Source: JANPJV01 sp031425695 (lineage in GTDB: Bacteria; Pseudomonadota; Gammaproteobacteria; Xanthomonadales; SZUA-5). Taken from it: DNA of 20,220 nt. Shown in pieces: positions 1 to 7,892 of the stretch. Location of the stretch: positions 1 through 20,220 of the forward strand of contig JANPJV010000127.1 of NCBI GenBank assembly GCA_031425695.1. The letters are read 5' to 3'. How positions within the stretch are numbered: position 1 is the first letter of the stretch; the number at the start of each line of letters is the position of its first letter. The notes below the pieces were generated by a model. The model saw only the letters and a program-made list of their open reading frames with translations. It made no database searches and was not told the origin of the DNA. A program made the translations under genes and the position numbers.

Positions 1-185
1 CCGTGCTGGTGTGGGTCCGGACCTTGGCCGGACGCTTTTCAGCCTGGACTGGGTTTTTTGGCAACAAGGCACGAGCGTCCGGACATGGTCCGGACCCACA
101 CAGCAAGGCAGGAGATTCCAGACAAGGTCCGGCCCCACGCAGCAAAGCAAGAGCGTCCGGACAAGGTCCGGACCCACACAGAGCC
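1..185. repeat. Cluster of palindromic GTGGGT-type repeats upstream of the SWIM gene
   Basis: One forward unit lies at about 9-38 (GTGGGTCCGGACCTTGGCC, then GGACGCTTTT). Three reverse-oriented units follow at about 73-103, 112-140 and 151-180, with the core GTCCGGACAAGGTCCGGACC followed by CACACA. The middle reverse unit is degenerate. Each unit contains its own short palindrome around TCCGGA. The cluster runs to within a few bases of the SWIM start codon, so the gene's promoter and leader must lie in or left of the repeats. The same unit type appears at 3983-4055 and 17241-17373. This looks like a REP/BIME-like element; no transposase is visible. Confidence 0.8.
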
Positions 186-2276
186 ATGCGCGCTGACCTG
201 CTCGAGCTCGGCACCGATGCCTTGATGGCGCTTGCCAATCCGGGCTTCGTCAAGCGTGCCTTGCGTGAGATTGCCGATGGCCAGATCCCGGCGGTGGAAG
301 AGGCCGCCGACGGCACCGTGAGCGCGCGCTACAGCGACGGGCACACGGCAACGCTGTCGCCTGGGCGGTCCGTTCGCGACGCCAGGTGCAGCTGCCCGGC
401 CAGTGGCTTGTGCCGCCACCGCGTGACCCTGGTGCCGGCGTACCAGCATTGGATGCGCAATAAACCCGGCAGCGTCGATGCTTCTGGTGGGTCTGCGCTG
501 CGCGCGGACGCTTCTTCACCTGAAGTCGCCGAGGCGGTCACGCCTGAGCTTGCCTGGTCCCCGGCCGACTTCGACGACGCCGCACTGTCCGCGAGCCTGC
601 CGCCGGCGACGCTGGCCCTGGCCGAACGCCTGGCCGCTGCGCGTCCGGTCATCCGCGTGCTGGGCTGGACGCCTGGCGCGCCGTTGCCCTCCGCCCACCT
701 GCCGATGTGCAGCGTGCGCTTCTTCTCGCGCAGCAATCTCATGCTGGCGCGTTGCGACTGCAAGATCGGCAGTGCCTGCGAGCACATCGCGCTCGCCGTG
801 TGGGCCTTCCGCCAGGCTGCGGGCGTGCTTGCTACACAGCCTGCGGCCAGCATCGAGCTCGAGCGCGGCGGCACGCGCCGGGACAGTGGAACGAGTGCCG
901 CGCTGGCAACCGTCGCGCGAGAAATCGATGCGCTCCTGCTGCAGCTGTGGCTGGACGGCACCGGCCAGCAACCGGCGGTGCTCGAAGTGCGTTTCGAGCG
1001 CGTGCGCAGCTTGTGCGTCGAGCACGGCTGGCACTGGGTGCTGGCTGACATCGATCGCGTTCGCGAGCTCCTGGCTGCTCAGCACGCGCGCTCGAGCCGT
1101 TTCAACCCGCGCGAACTGCTGCACACGCTCGCCCAGCTGCCGGGGCGGGTAGCCGCGGCGCAGCATGCGCACGAGTCAGCCCGGGAAGGCCAAGCACCAC
1201 CACCCTTGCCGGCGGTCCAGATCCTGGGGCAGGGTGTCAGCGGCGAGCTCGCGCTCGACCATCTGCGGCTGGTCTCGCTCGGCCTGGAATGCTGGCGCGA
1301 AGATGCCGCCGAGGGCGTGCGCATCGTTTTCGCGGATGCCGACACGCAGGCGCTCACCGTTCTCGACCGCAGCTGGCCCTTGGCCACCGGCGTGACGCCC
1401 GGACCGTTGCTGGTGCGGGGCGTCGCGGGACATTCGGTACGTCAGCTGGCGTGCGGACAGGTGGTCACGCGCGGGGCACGTCGGCGTGCCAATGGCCAGA
1501 TCGAGATTGCCAGCGGCGTGCGCCAGACCTCGCTGATGCCGTTGTCGCCACGCTCCTGGGACAGCCTTGGCTCGCCGCTGCGCCAGCCGGACGCGCGCTC
1601 GCTGGCCGCCTGGCTGCGTGAGCTGCCCCCGGACTGCGTGCGTGCGCCACAGGCGATCGAGCATCTGCACATTCTCCCGGTGCGCCAGGTGCTGGGCTGG
1701 GGCTGGGAGGCCGCCAGCCAGTGCTTGCATGCCGCGCTGCACTGCGGTCCGGCTGGCGTCAATGGCGAGGAGCTCGACGCGGCTGATGTCCTGCACCTCA
1801 ACCTGCCACACCAGACGCTGGTTGCCCCGGCGATCGATGCGCTGGCACGCGTGCTCGCGTCGGGCAGCCTGAGTGCGATCGCGGGAACGGTCCGGATGCA
1901 TGCGGGCGAATTGTGGATGCGTCCTTGGAGCGCCGTCAGCGGCGAGCAGATGCTGGTACTGCAGGCCCAGGACGAGCCCGCGCAAGCCTTGCCGCTGCAA
2001 CCGGCAGCGGGCGCCAGCAGCCCGCTGGCACTGACCCTCGATCCGGCATTCGACTTGCTGGTGCGCTGGATGCGCCAGGGCCTGCGACACCAGAGCGGCA
2101 GTGCCCAGGCACGCGCGGTGTCCGAAGCGCAGGCGCTCGACCAGGCCGGTTTCAGCCAATGCGCCCGCGCATTAGGGGCCATCCTCGAACAGCTTCGGGC
2201 ACCCGATCGCAGTACCTTGCCGGGGCAACTGTGCCGCTTGATATTGCTGCTCGAAGAAATCGAAAGGAGTGCGTGA
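186..2276 (+). CDS. SWIM zinc-finger family protein
   Basis: The product is 696 residues. It has two SWIM-type zinc-binding motifs of the form CxCx(n)CxH: C68, C70, C76, H78 and C190, C192, C198, H200. The rest is a long Ala/Leu/Arg-rich region with no domain I recognise. SWIM domains bind zinc and are thought to mediate DNA or protein contacts; in bacteria such proteins are often encoded beside SNF2-type helicases, but the upstream neighbour is outside the window. The reading frame is open to base 3, but 1-185 is repeat DNA, so I chose the ATG at 186 (MRADLLELG). No strong ribosome-binding site precedes it. Residues about 99-110 are encoded by sequence matching an intergenic repeat unit, in the linker after the first SWIM motif. 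The stop is 2 nt before a large hairpin. The family call is secure; the function is unknown. Confidence 0.82.
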   Translation: MRADLLELGTDALMALANPGFVKRALREIADGQIPAVEEAADGTVSARYSDGHTATLSPGRSVRDARCSCPASGLCRHRVTLVPAYQHWMRNKPGSVDASGGSALRADASSPEVAEAVTPELAWSPADFDDAALSASLPPATLALAERLAAARPVIRVLGWTPGAPLPSAHLPMCSVRFFSRSNLMLARCDCKIGSACEHIALAVWAFRQAAGVLATQPAASIELERGGTRRDSGTSAALATVAREIDALLLQLWLDGTGQQPAVLEVRFERVRSLCVEHGWHWVLADIDRVRELLAAQHARSSRFNPRELLHTLAQLPGRVAAAQHAHESAREGQAPPPLPAVQILGQGVSGELALDHLRLVSLGLECWREDAAEGVRIVFADADTQALTVLDRSWPLATGVTPGPLLVRGVAGHSVRQLACGQVVTRGARRRANGQIEIASGVRQTSLMPLSPRSWDSLGSPLRQPDARSLAAWLRELPPDCVRAPQAIEHLHILPVRQVLGWGWEAASQCLHAALHCGPAGVNGEELDAADVLHLNLPHQTLVAPAIDALARVLASGSLSAIAGTVRMHAGELWMRPWSAVSGEQMLVLQAQDEPAQALPLQPAAGASSPLALTLDPAFDLLVRWMRQGLRHQSGSAQARAVSEAQALDQAGFSQCARALGAILEQLRAPDRSTLPGQLCRLILLLEEIERSA
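481..515 (+). repeat. Intergenic-type repeat unit inside the SWIM coding sequence
   Basis: This stretch differs at only about three positions, all C/T, from the forward unit at 17241-17275. Both share GGTGGGTCTGCGCTGCGCG followed by GGACGCTT. It is in frame and encodes residues about 99-110 (ASGGSALRADAS), a low-complexity linker. It appears as a single unit without a partner. Confidence 0.75.
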
Positions 2277-2278
2277 TT

Positions 2279-2384
2279 CGTAGGCCGTAGTGCGCGCGGT
2301 TTTTTGCGCGCTCTGCGGCAACCGTGCGGGAAAGCGGAAAGCGCCGCAGAGCGCGCAAAAGAGCCGCGCGCACAGCCGCCTACG
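2279..2384. terminator. Large inverted repeat between convergent genes, probable bidirectional terminator
   Basis: The left arm is 2279-2319 and the right arm 2343-2384, with a 23-nt loop. The inner 14 bp (GCGCGCTCTGCGGC and its complement) pair perfectly. The next portion pairs with one gap across a TTTTTT versus AAAAGAG stretch, and the outer CGTAGGC pairs again. It starts 2 nt after the SWIM stop and contains the sulfotransferase stop codon, so it serves both converging transcripts. There is no T-tract directly after the stem, so it may act as a processing or stability hairpin rather than a classical intrinsic terminator. Confidence 0.7.
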
Positions 2385-3951
2385 CCTCAAACCCCGCCCG
2401 CATCGGCATCAGCTCTTCGGCGTACGACTGCCACAGGCCGCCACGATCCTTGCGGATGCCGTCGCGCACCAGCACGCTGCTGGCGGTGGCGACCGGGTCG
2501 GCGCTGTTGGCGATATCCAGCATCTCAGGCTCGAAGGCCAACCCGCAAAACTCGCTCATGCGGCGCGCCGCGTCGGCCGGATCCGCGACGACGTCCTCGT
2601 AGCGCATGTCGAGGATGCGGCCCGGCAGCACGGCGTGCCAGTGCGCCATGAGCTCGCGATAGCCGTGGTAGAAGTCGACGAATTCACGCTGGTCGTAGGA
2701 ATAAGGGCAAGCGGTCGTGAACAAGGTCCGCAGGTTCGACAAGCCGGTATCGATGGGATCGCGCTGCACATGGATGAAGCGCGCGTACGGCAGTGCCTGC
2801 GCGATGAAGCCGATATTGAGATAGTTCGACGGCAGCTTGTCGGTCACGAATGGCCTGTCGCGCGCGCGCCAGCGCATCGCAGCGAGGTAGCCGCGCCCGA
2901 CGGCGGCGTAATCGATGCCGGCGCGCGCGGCGACGATGCGCTGGTCGACGACCGCCGGAGTGTAGAAACCACTTTCGCGGCGCAGCTGGGTCGGAAGCTC
3001 GTAGGTTTCACCGGCGGCACTGATCTGCGAATGACCACCGAGGATGCGTTCGATGAGGGTCGTGCCGGAACGGTGCATGCCGACGACGAAGATCGGCGTA
3101 AGGCTCGCGTCCGTGCAGCCGGGGACGGCTTCGATTTCCGCAGCGGTCCATTGCTTGAGCTGGGCGAACAAGGCCTGTGCCTGCGCCGGATCGTAGTTGA
3201 GCCGGCTGCGCTTGGCCGCGCACGCGCGCATCAGGGCGGTCCAGGCGCGCGGATACTCACGCGCATCGTGCAGCTCGTTATGCAGCGCATAGGCGAGGAA
3301 GGCCTCGTCCTCTCCCGGCTTGACGCGCATCAACGCGCGCTCGATCCGCTCGATGCGCGCCGCGGCCCCTGGTTGCCGCAGGCGCGACAGCAACCAGTGC
3401 GCGTCAACGATGTCGGGCGCTTTTGCCAGGCAACGCTCGAGCAGTTCGGCCGCGAGCTCGGTCTCCCCGAAGAAAATCTCGATGTTCGCGCTCATGTACA
3501 GGGTCGGCGGATGCTGCGGATCGCGTTCCACCGCGGCGCGTGCGTACTCGCGCCCCAGGAAATGCGCACCCACGCGGCTCAGCTGCTGCGCGACCGTGGC
3601 CAACGACTGCGATGAATCCCACATCGGTGGCGGCAGCTGCCGGCAGAGGTCGATCACCAGGGCCGACTGTCCCAACGCCACCAGTTGCCCGAGCAACGAG
3701 AGCGCGACACCGGGCGAATCAATCGGTTCGTGCACCGCGCGCATTGCCAGCTCCAGCGCCGGCGTAAAGCGCCCTGCGCCCAGGTGCAACGCCGACAACT
3801 TGAGCAGTGCGGGCACGTGTCCGGGATGCTCGGCCAGCACCGCTTCCAGCGACGTTGCCGCCGACCTCGGATCATTCGCCGCGAGATAACTCTCCGCGCG
3901 CTGGAACTGCCGGCGCACGCGCGAGGCGGTGAGGGGGTCGATTGGGGTCAC
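2380..3951 (-). CDS. TPR-repeat sulfotransferase family protein
   Basis: The product is 523 residues. The N-terminal part (about 15-200) is helical with TPR-like spacing. The C-terminal half is a PAPS-dependent sulfotransferase domain: the 5'-phosphosulfate loop GMHRSGTT is at 291-298 and the 3'-phosphate-binding segment, including R397 and S405, follows RFIHVQRD. Such enzymes move sulfate from PAPS to a protein or glycan acceptor; the acceptor cannot be read from the sequence. No signal peptide is visible, so it is probably cytoplasmic. The start is a GTG at 3951 with a GAGG about 4 nt upstream. It lies 123 nt downstream of nadK in the same direction, with a 26-bp inverted repeat in the gap, so co-transcription is possible but unproven. 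The TAG stop is inside the convergent hairpin. Confidence 0.85.
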   Translation of the reverse strand: MTPIDPLTASRVRRQFQRAESYLAANDPRSAATSLEAVLAEHPGHVPALLKLSALHLGAGRFTPALELAMRAVHEPIDSPGVALSLLGQLVALGQSALVIDLCRQLPPPMWDSSQSLATVAQQLSRVGAHFLGREYARAAVERDPQHPPTLYMSANIEIFFGETELAAELLERCLAKAPDIVDAHWLLSRLRQPGAAARIERIERALMRVKPGEDEAFLAYALHNELHDAREYPRAWTALMRACAAKRSRLNYDPAQAQALFAQLKQWTAAEIEAVPGCTDASLTPIFVVGMHRSGTTLIERILGGHSQISAAGETYELPTQLRRESGFYTPAVVDQRIVAARAGIDYAAVGRGYLAAMRWRARDRPFVTDKLPSNYLNIGFIAQALPYARFIHVQRDPIDTGLSNLRTLFTTACPYSYDQREFVDFYHGYRELMAHWHAVLPGRILDMRYEDVVADPADAARRMSEFCGLAFEPEMLDIANSADPVATASSVLVRDGIRKDRGGLWQSYAEELMPMRAGFEA

Positions 3952-3982
3952 GGGGCCTCGGGCGGTGGTTGCAATTGCTCGT

Positions 3983-4055
3983 GTGGGTTCGGACCTTGTC
4001 CGAACGCTTTTTCCAATTGATGAAAGGAGAGCGTTCGGACAAGGTCCGAACCCAC
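3983..4055. repeat. Perfect 26-bp inverted repeat, GTGGGT family, between nadK and sulfotransferase
   Basis: The left arm 3983-4008 and right arm 4030-4055 are exact reverse complements with a 21-nt loop. Each arm begins or ends in GTGGGT and contains its own palindrome, TTCGGAC-CTT-GTCCGAA. The same layout with a TCCGGA core occurs at 1-185. It begins about 20 nt after the nadK stop and may be an intercistronic mRNA hairpin. Confidence 0.9.
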
Positions 4056-4074
4056 GCCAGCCAAAGCCTGCACG

Positions 4075-4866
4075 TCACATCGCGAACTGCTCGGCCAGGA
4101 TCCTTTCCTCGAGGTTGTGCTCGGGGTCGAACAGGACGGTCATGGCTTCTTCGGGTGCTTCCTGGACTTCGACTTCGGTGATGTCGCGCACCTCGGTGGC
4201 GTCGGCGGTGGCACTGACCGGGCGCTTGTAGTGGTCGAGCACTTCGAACTTGACCACCGAGGTACGCCGCACCACAGCGCCACGCCAGCGTCGCGGGCGG
4301 AAGGGCGAGATCGGGGTGAGCGCCAGCACATCTGACCCCAGCGGCAGGATCGGGCCGTACGCGGAGAGGTTGTAGGCGGTGCTGCCGGCCGCGGTTGCGA
4401 CCATTGCGCCGTCGCAGATCAGCTCCTCGACGCGCACGATGCCGTCGACCGTGATCCGCAGCTTGGCCGCCTGCTTGGTTTGCCGGAGCAGCGATACCTC
4501 GTTGATCGCAAAGGCCTTATGTACGCCGCCGGACTCGCTGTAGGCGCGCATGCACAGGGGGTTCAGGACGGCCTTTTCGGCACGCGCGAGGCGCTCCATG
4601 AGATCGTCGTCGCGGTAGAGATTCATCAGGAAACCGACCGTGCCGAGCTTCATTCCGAAGACCGGCGTCTTGCGCTCCGCGGCGTGCCGATGCAGCGTCT
4701 GCAGCATGAAGCCGTCACCGCCGAGGGCGACGATGAGATCGGCTTCCTTCACGGGCACATGCGGATAGCGCTTGACCAGTTCCGCCAGCGCCGTCTGCGC
4801 TGGCTCGGCGCGGCTGGCAACAAAGGCAATGCGCGGCGACCCGCTGGATGAGATCAGTTCGGTCAC
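4075..4866 (-). CDS. nadK: NAD kinase
   Basis: The product is 263 residues, a normal length for a bacterial NAD kinase. It phosphorylates NAD+ to NADP+ with ATP in the cytoplasm. Visible family motifs are the GGDG nucleotide motif at 49-52 with catalytic D51, the NE pair at 121-122, and the TAAGSTAYNLSAYGP segment at 158-172. The SAYGP form, where many homologues have SAGGP, together with the following FRPRRW stretch, fits the subtype I recall from Xanthomonas and alphaproteobacteria. The start is a GTG at 4866 (MTELISSSG) with only a weak ribosome-binding site. It lies downstream of lpdA in the same direction, separated by 151 nt holding a 37-bp perfect hairpin. Confidence 0.93.
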   Translation of the reverse strand: MTELISSSGSPRIAFVASRAEPAQTALAELVKRYPHVPVKEADLIVALGGDGFMLQTLHRHAAERKTPVFGMKLGTVGFLMNLYRDDDLMERLARAEKAVLNPLCMRAYSESGGVHKAFAINEVSLLRQTKQAAKLRITVDGIVRVEELICDGAMVATAAGSTAYNLSAYGPILPLGSDVLALTPISPFRPRRWRGAVVRRTSVVKFEVLDHYKRPVSATADATEVRDITEVEVQEAPEEAMTVLFDPEHNLEERILAEQFAM

Positions 4867-4925
4867 GGGTAGGTCGCAGGCGGGGCGAGGGTGTAGAGCC
4901 TAAGAGTTTGCGCGGCGGATGTCTT

Positions 4926-5018
4926 GTATTTGGAGTGCGGCGCTCCGCGCCGCTTTGGATGCCCTCAGTGCTTGCCGAAAAGCATCCAAAGCGGCGCGGA
5001 GCGCCGCACTCCAAATAC
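4926..5018. repeat. Perfect 37-bp inverted repeat after lpdA
   Basis: The left arm 4926-4962 and right arm 4982-5018 are exact reverse complements with a 19-nt loop. The arm reads GTATTTGGAGTGCGGCGCTC and continues to end in GGATGC. The right arm begins at the last base of the lpdA stop codon, so the transcript would fold immediately after translation ends. A diverged single arm of the same family is at 17145-17179. No T-tract follows the stem. Confidence 0.92.
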
Positions 5019-6445
5019 TAATTCGCCCGGTGAATCGCCCGCTTGTCCACATGCAGCGCCGCCTCATGCACCGCTTCCGACAAGGTCGGATGCGCGTGAC
5101 AGATGCGGGCGAGGTCTTCGGCGGAGGCGTGCATTTCCATGGCGACCACGCACTCGGCAATCAGCTCGGAAACCATCGGGCCGACCATGTGCACACCGAG
5201 CACGCGATCGGTGTCCGCGTGCGCAATCACCTTGACCTGGCCGTAGGTCTCGTTCATCGCCATGGCACGGCCGATCGCGGCGAACGGGAAGCTGCCGGTC
5301 TTGATCGGCACGCCTTCGGCTTTGAGCTCTTTCTCGGTCTTGCCGACCCAGGCAATTTCCGGCTCGGTGTAGATCACCCACGGCACGGTGTCGAGATTGA
5401 CGTGCCCGGCCTTGCCGGCGATCAACTCGGCGACGGCGATGCCTTCCTCCGAGCCTTTGTGCGCCAGCATCGGGCCGCGCACGCAGTCACCGATGGCCCA
5501 GACGCCCTCGACGCCGGTGTGGCAATGCTCGTCGACTTCGATGAGGCCACGCGGGCTGAGGCGCACGCCGCTGTCGTCGGCGAGCAGGTTCTTCGTGTTG
5601 GCGCGCCGACCCACGGCCACCAGGAGCTTGTCGACGGTGAGCGCCTGCGGCGCACCCTTGTCGTCGGTGTATTCGAGCTGCACCGCGCCGTCTGCGACCT
5701 TGGCAGCCGTGACCTTGCAGCCGAGCTTGATGTCGAGCCCCTGCTTCTTGAACTCGCGCGCTGCCAGCTTGGCGATATCGGCATCGGCGGCGCCCAGGAA
5801 TTCGGGCAGCGCTTCGAGCACGGTGACTTCGGAGCCCAGGCGGCGCCAGACGCTGCCCATTTCGAGGCCGATGACGCCGGCGCCGATCACGCCGAAGCGC
5901 TGCGGCACGCTGGTGAAATCCAACGCGCCGGCGTTGTCGACGATGTGCTCGCCATCGAAGGCGATCCCTGGAATCTGAATCGGCAACGAGCCAGCGGCGA
6001 GGATCACATGGCCAGCGCTCAGCGTCTCGACCGCGCCGTCGTGAAATGACACTTCGACCTGCTTGCCGGCCAGCAACCGCGCACGTCCGGCAAAGGGCTT
6101 GACCTTGTTCGCCTTGAACAACGAGGCGATGCCGCCGGTCAGCTGTTTGACGATTCGGTCCTTGCGCCCGACCATCGTCGGCACATCCATCTTGGCGTCA
6201 GTCGCGCTGATACCGTGGTCCTTGAACGCGTGGGTCAGCGCATGGAACTGCTTGGTCGATTCCAGCAGCGCCTTCGACGGGATGCAGCCGACGTTGAGAC
6301 AGGTCCCGCCCAGCGCCGGCTTGCCATCCTTGCCGATGAAGTCATCCACGCAAGCCACGCTCATCCCGAGCTGCGCCGCGCGGATCGCAGCCACATACCC
6401 GGCCGGGCCGGCGCCAATGACGATGACATCGAAGTGTGCGGACAT
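5018..6445 (-). CDS. lpdA: Dihydrolipoyl dehydrogenase (E3)
   Basis: The product is 475 residues, the usual length. It reoxidises the dihydrolipoyl group on the E2 subunit and passes electrons through FAD to NAD+. The N-terminal FAD-binding motif is GAGPAG at 11-16. The redox-active disulfide is C49-C54 in GGTCLNVGCIPSK. A second nucleotide-binding glycine motif, GAGVIG, lies mid-protein. The catalytic His-Glu pair of the dimer interface is H452 and E457 in HPTLSE. It is third in the sucA-sucB-lpdA order, which indicates service to the 2-oxoglutarate complex, though the same E3 may also serve pyruvate dehydrogenase. The ATG at 6445 has only a weak ribosome-binding site. There is no lipoyl domain fused at the N-terminus. 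Confidence 0.96.
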   Translation of the reverse strand: MSAHFDVIVIGAGPAGYVAAIRAAQLGMSVACVDDFIGKDGKPALGGTCLNVGCIPSKALLESTKQFHALTHAFKDHGISATDAKMDVPTMVGRKDRIVKQLTGGIASLFKANKVKPFAGRARLLAGKQVEVSFHDGAVETLSAGHVILAAGSLPIQIPGIAFDGEHIVDNAGALDFTSVPQRFGVIGAGVIGLEMGSVWRRLGSEVTVLEALPEFLGAADADIAKLAAREFKKQGLDIKLGCKVTAAKVADGAVQLEYTDDKGAPQALTVDKLLVAVGRRANTKNLLADDSGVRLSPRGLIEVDEHCHTGVEGVWAIGDCVRGPMLAHKGSEEGIAVAELIAGKAGHVNLDTVPWVIYTEPEIAWVGKTEKELKAEGVPIKTGSFPFAAIGRAMAMNETYGQVKVIAHADTDRVLGVHMVGPMVSELIAECVVAMEMHASAEDLARICHAHPTLSEAVHEAALHVDKRAIHRAN

Positions 6446-6465
6446 GGGAGATGACCTGTACGGTT

Positions 6466-6574
6466 GTAGGTCATGTTGCCCGCGAAAGCGGGCTACTTGA
6501 CGCTGTTGATTTGGATTTCGAAGCCGTCAAGTAGCTCGCCACGCGCCTTCGCGCGCGCGAGCAACATGACCTAC
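6466..6574. repeat. GTAGGTCATG-family inverted repeat between sucB and lpdA
   Basis: The left arm is 6466-6502 and the right arm about 6525-6574. The outer segment GTAGGTCATGTTGC pairs perfectly, as does the inner GCTACTTGACG. The middle (CCCGCGAAAGCGGG on the left, a longer GC-rich version on the right) is variable and forms its own small stem. It starts about 17 nt after the sucB stop. The same family recurs four times at 18341-18558. It is a plausible intercistronic REP-like element affecting the sucB-lpdA mRNA. Confidence 0.88.
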
Positions 6575-6590
6575 GACGGGGACCGCTGCG

Positions 6591-7838
6591 TCACAAATGC
6601 AGCATCAGCCGCACCGGGTCTTCGAGGAAGTTCTTGACGGCGACGAGGAAGAGGACGGCGTCCTTGCCGTCGATGATGCGGTGGTCGTAGCTGAGCGCGA
6701 TGTACATCATCGGGCGGGCGACGACGACACCGTCTTCGACGACGGCGCGGTCCTTGATGGCGTGCATGCCGAAGATCGCGCTCTGCGGCGGGTTGACGAT
6801 TGGCGTGGAGAACAGCGAGCCGAAGACGCCCCCGTTGGTAATGGTGAAGGTGCCGCCTTGCAGGTCACCGAGTTGCAGGCCGCCTTCGCGCGCTTGGCGG
6901 GCGAAGGTTGCGATGTTCTTCTCGACGTCGGCGAGGCTCTGGCCGTCGGTGTTGCGCAGCACCGGGACGACGAGTCCCTTGTCGGTGGCGACGGCGACGC
7001 CGATGTCCTGGTAGGCGTGATAGACGATGTCGTTGCCATCGACCGAGGCGTTTACGATCGGATGCAGCTTGAGCGCCTCGGTGCAGGCCTTGACGAAGAA
7101 GCTCATGAAACCGAGCTTGATGCCATGCACCTTTTCGAAGGCTTCCTGGTACTTCTTGCGCAGGTCCATGACCGCCTTCATGTTGACTTCGTTGAACGAG
7201 GTCAGCATCGCGATCGAGTTCTTGCTCTGCATCATGCGTTCGGCGATGCGCAGGCGCAGGCGCGTCATCGGCACCCGTTGCTCGGTGCGCTGGCCGACCG
7301 CCATCGAGGTGCCGGGCTGCGTCATCGGTGCCATCTGTTTCGCCGGAGTCGAGGCAGCTGCCGTGACCGGCGCGGGTGCCGACTGTGCCTTGAGCATGTC
7401 TTCCTTGGTGACCCGGCCATCGCGCCCGGAGCCTGCGACTCCGGCGGGATCGATGCCGGTCTCGGTGGCAATCCGGCGCACGGCGGGTGAGGAGCCAGCG
7501 ACGGCCGGCGCGGCGCCTTGGGCCTGCGCTGCGGGCGCGGGGGCGGCAACGGGGGCGGGCGCAGCGGCTGGAGCGGCAGCCGGGGCGGCGGCGGCAACGG
7601 CGCCCGCTTCGATGGTCGCGAGTACCTGCTGGCTGGTCACCGATTCACCGGTTGCCTTGAGGATCGGACCGAGCACGCCGTCGATCGGCGAGGGCACTTC
7701 GAGCACGACCTTGTCGGTTTCGAGGTCGACCAGGTTCTCTTCGCGCCGTACCACATCGCCCGGTTTCTTGTGCCAGGTGGCAACGATCGCATCAGCCACG
7801 GACTCGGGCAGGATCGGGACTTTGAGCTCGGTGGCCAT
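6591..7838 (-). CDS. sucB: Dihydrolipoyllysine-residue succinyltransferase, E2 of 2-oxoglutarate dehydrogenase
   Basis: The product is 415 residues. It transfers the succinyl group from its lipoyl arm to CoA and forms the structural core of the complex. The lipoyl domain is at about 1-79, with lipoylated K43 in DLETDKVVLE. An Ala/Pro-rich swinging linker follows at about 80-113. The peripheral subunit-binding domain is at about 115-150 (SPAVRRIATETGIDP). The catalytic domain is at about 185-415, with H386 and D390 in DHRIIDG. The frame extends 37 codons upstream, but those come from the intergenic repeat. The ATG at 7838 (MATELKVP) begins the lipoyl domain and has GAGGAA 4 nt upstream, so I chose it. 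A single lipoyl domain supports SucB over the multi-lipoyl AceF type. Confidence 0.95.
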   Translation of the reverse strand: MATELKVPILPESVADAIVATWHKKPGDVVRREENLVDLETDKVVLEVPSPIDGVLGPILKATGESVTSQQVLATIEAGAVAAAAPAAAPAAAPAPVAAPAPAAQAQGAAPAVAGSSPAVRRIATETGIDPAGVAGSGRDGRVTKEDMLKAQSAPAPVTAAASTPAKQMAPMTQPGTSMAVGQRTEQRVPMTRLRLRIAERMMQSKNSIAMLTSFNEVNMKAVMDLRKKYQEAFEKVHGIKLGFMSFFVKACTEALKLHPIVNASVDGNDIVYHAYQDIGVAVATDKGLVVPVLRNTDGQSLADVEKNIATFARQAREGGLQLGDLQGGTFTITNGGVFGSLFSTPIVNPPQSAIFGMHAIKDRAVVEDGVVVARPMMYIALSYDHRIIDGKDAVLFLVAVKNFLEDPVRLMLHL

Positions 7839-7842
7839 GGGG

Positions 7843-7848
7843 TTCCTC
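7843..7848 (-). promoter_or_regulatory. Ribosome-binding site of sucB
   Basis: GAGGAA on the minus strand, 4 nt before the ATG at 7838. It decides the start in favour of MATELKVP over the in-frame codons farther upstream. Confidence 0.7.
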
Positions 7849-7892
7849 GGGGTCTGGTTGTCTTGTTGGATTCGAAGAGCGAAGGCGTTAAT

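Noticed and set aside
3..185. In-frame N-terminal extension of the SWIM protein to base 3
   Set aside because: The extra residues are a translation of the palindromic repeat cluster (recurring GPDPH and SKA peptides); the ATG at 186 starts the ordinary protein sequence.
1..185. CRISPR array, considered because of the recurring palindromic units
   Set aside because: Units are in both orientations, spacing is irregular, spacers are not uniform, and no cas gene is present.
2290..3615. Long plus-strand frame of 441 codons opposite the sulfotransferase
   Set aside because: It is antisense to a gene with clear PAPS-binding motifs and begins inside the convergent hairpin; high GC makes such shadow frames common.
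4919..6049. Plus-strand frame of 376 codons opposite lpdA
   Set aside because: It starts in the 37-bp palindrome and mirrors the lpdA codons; no recognisable protein family.
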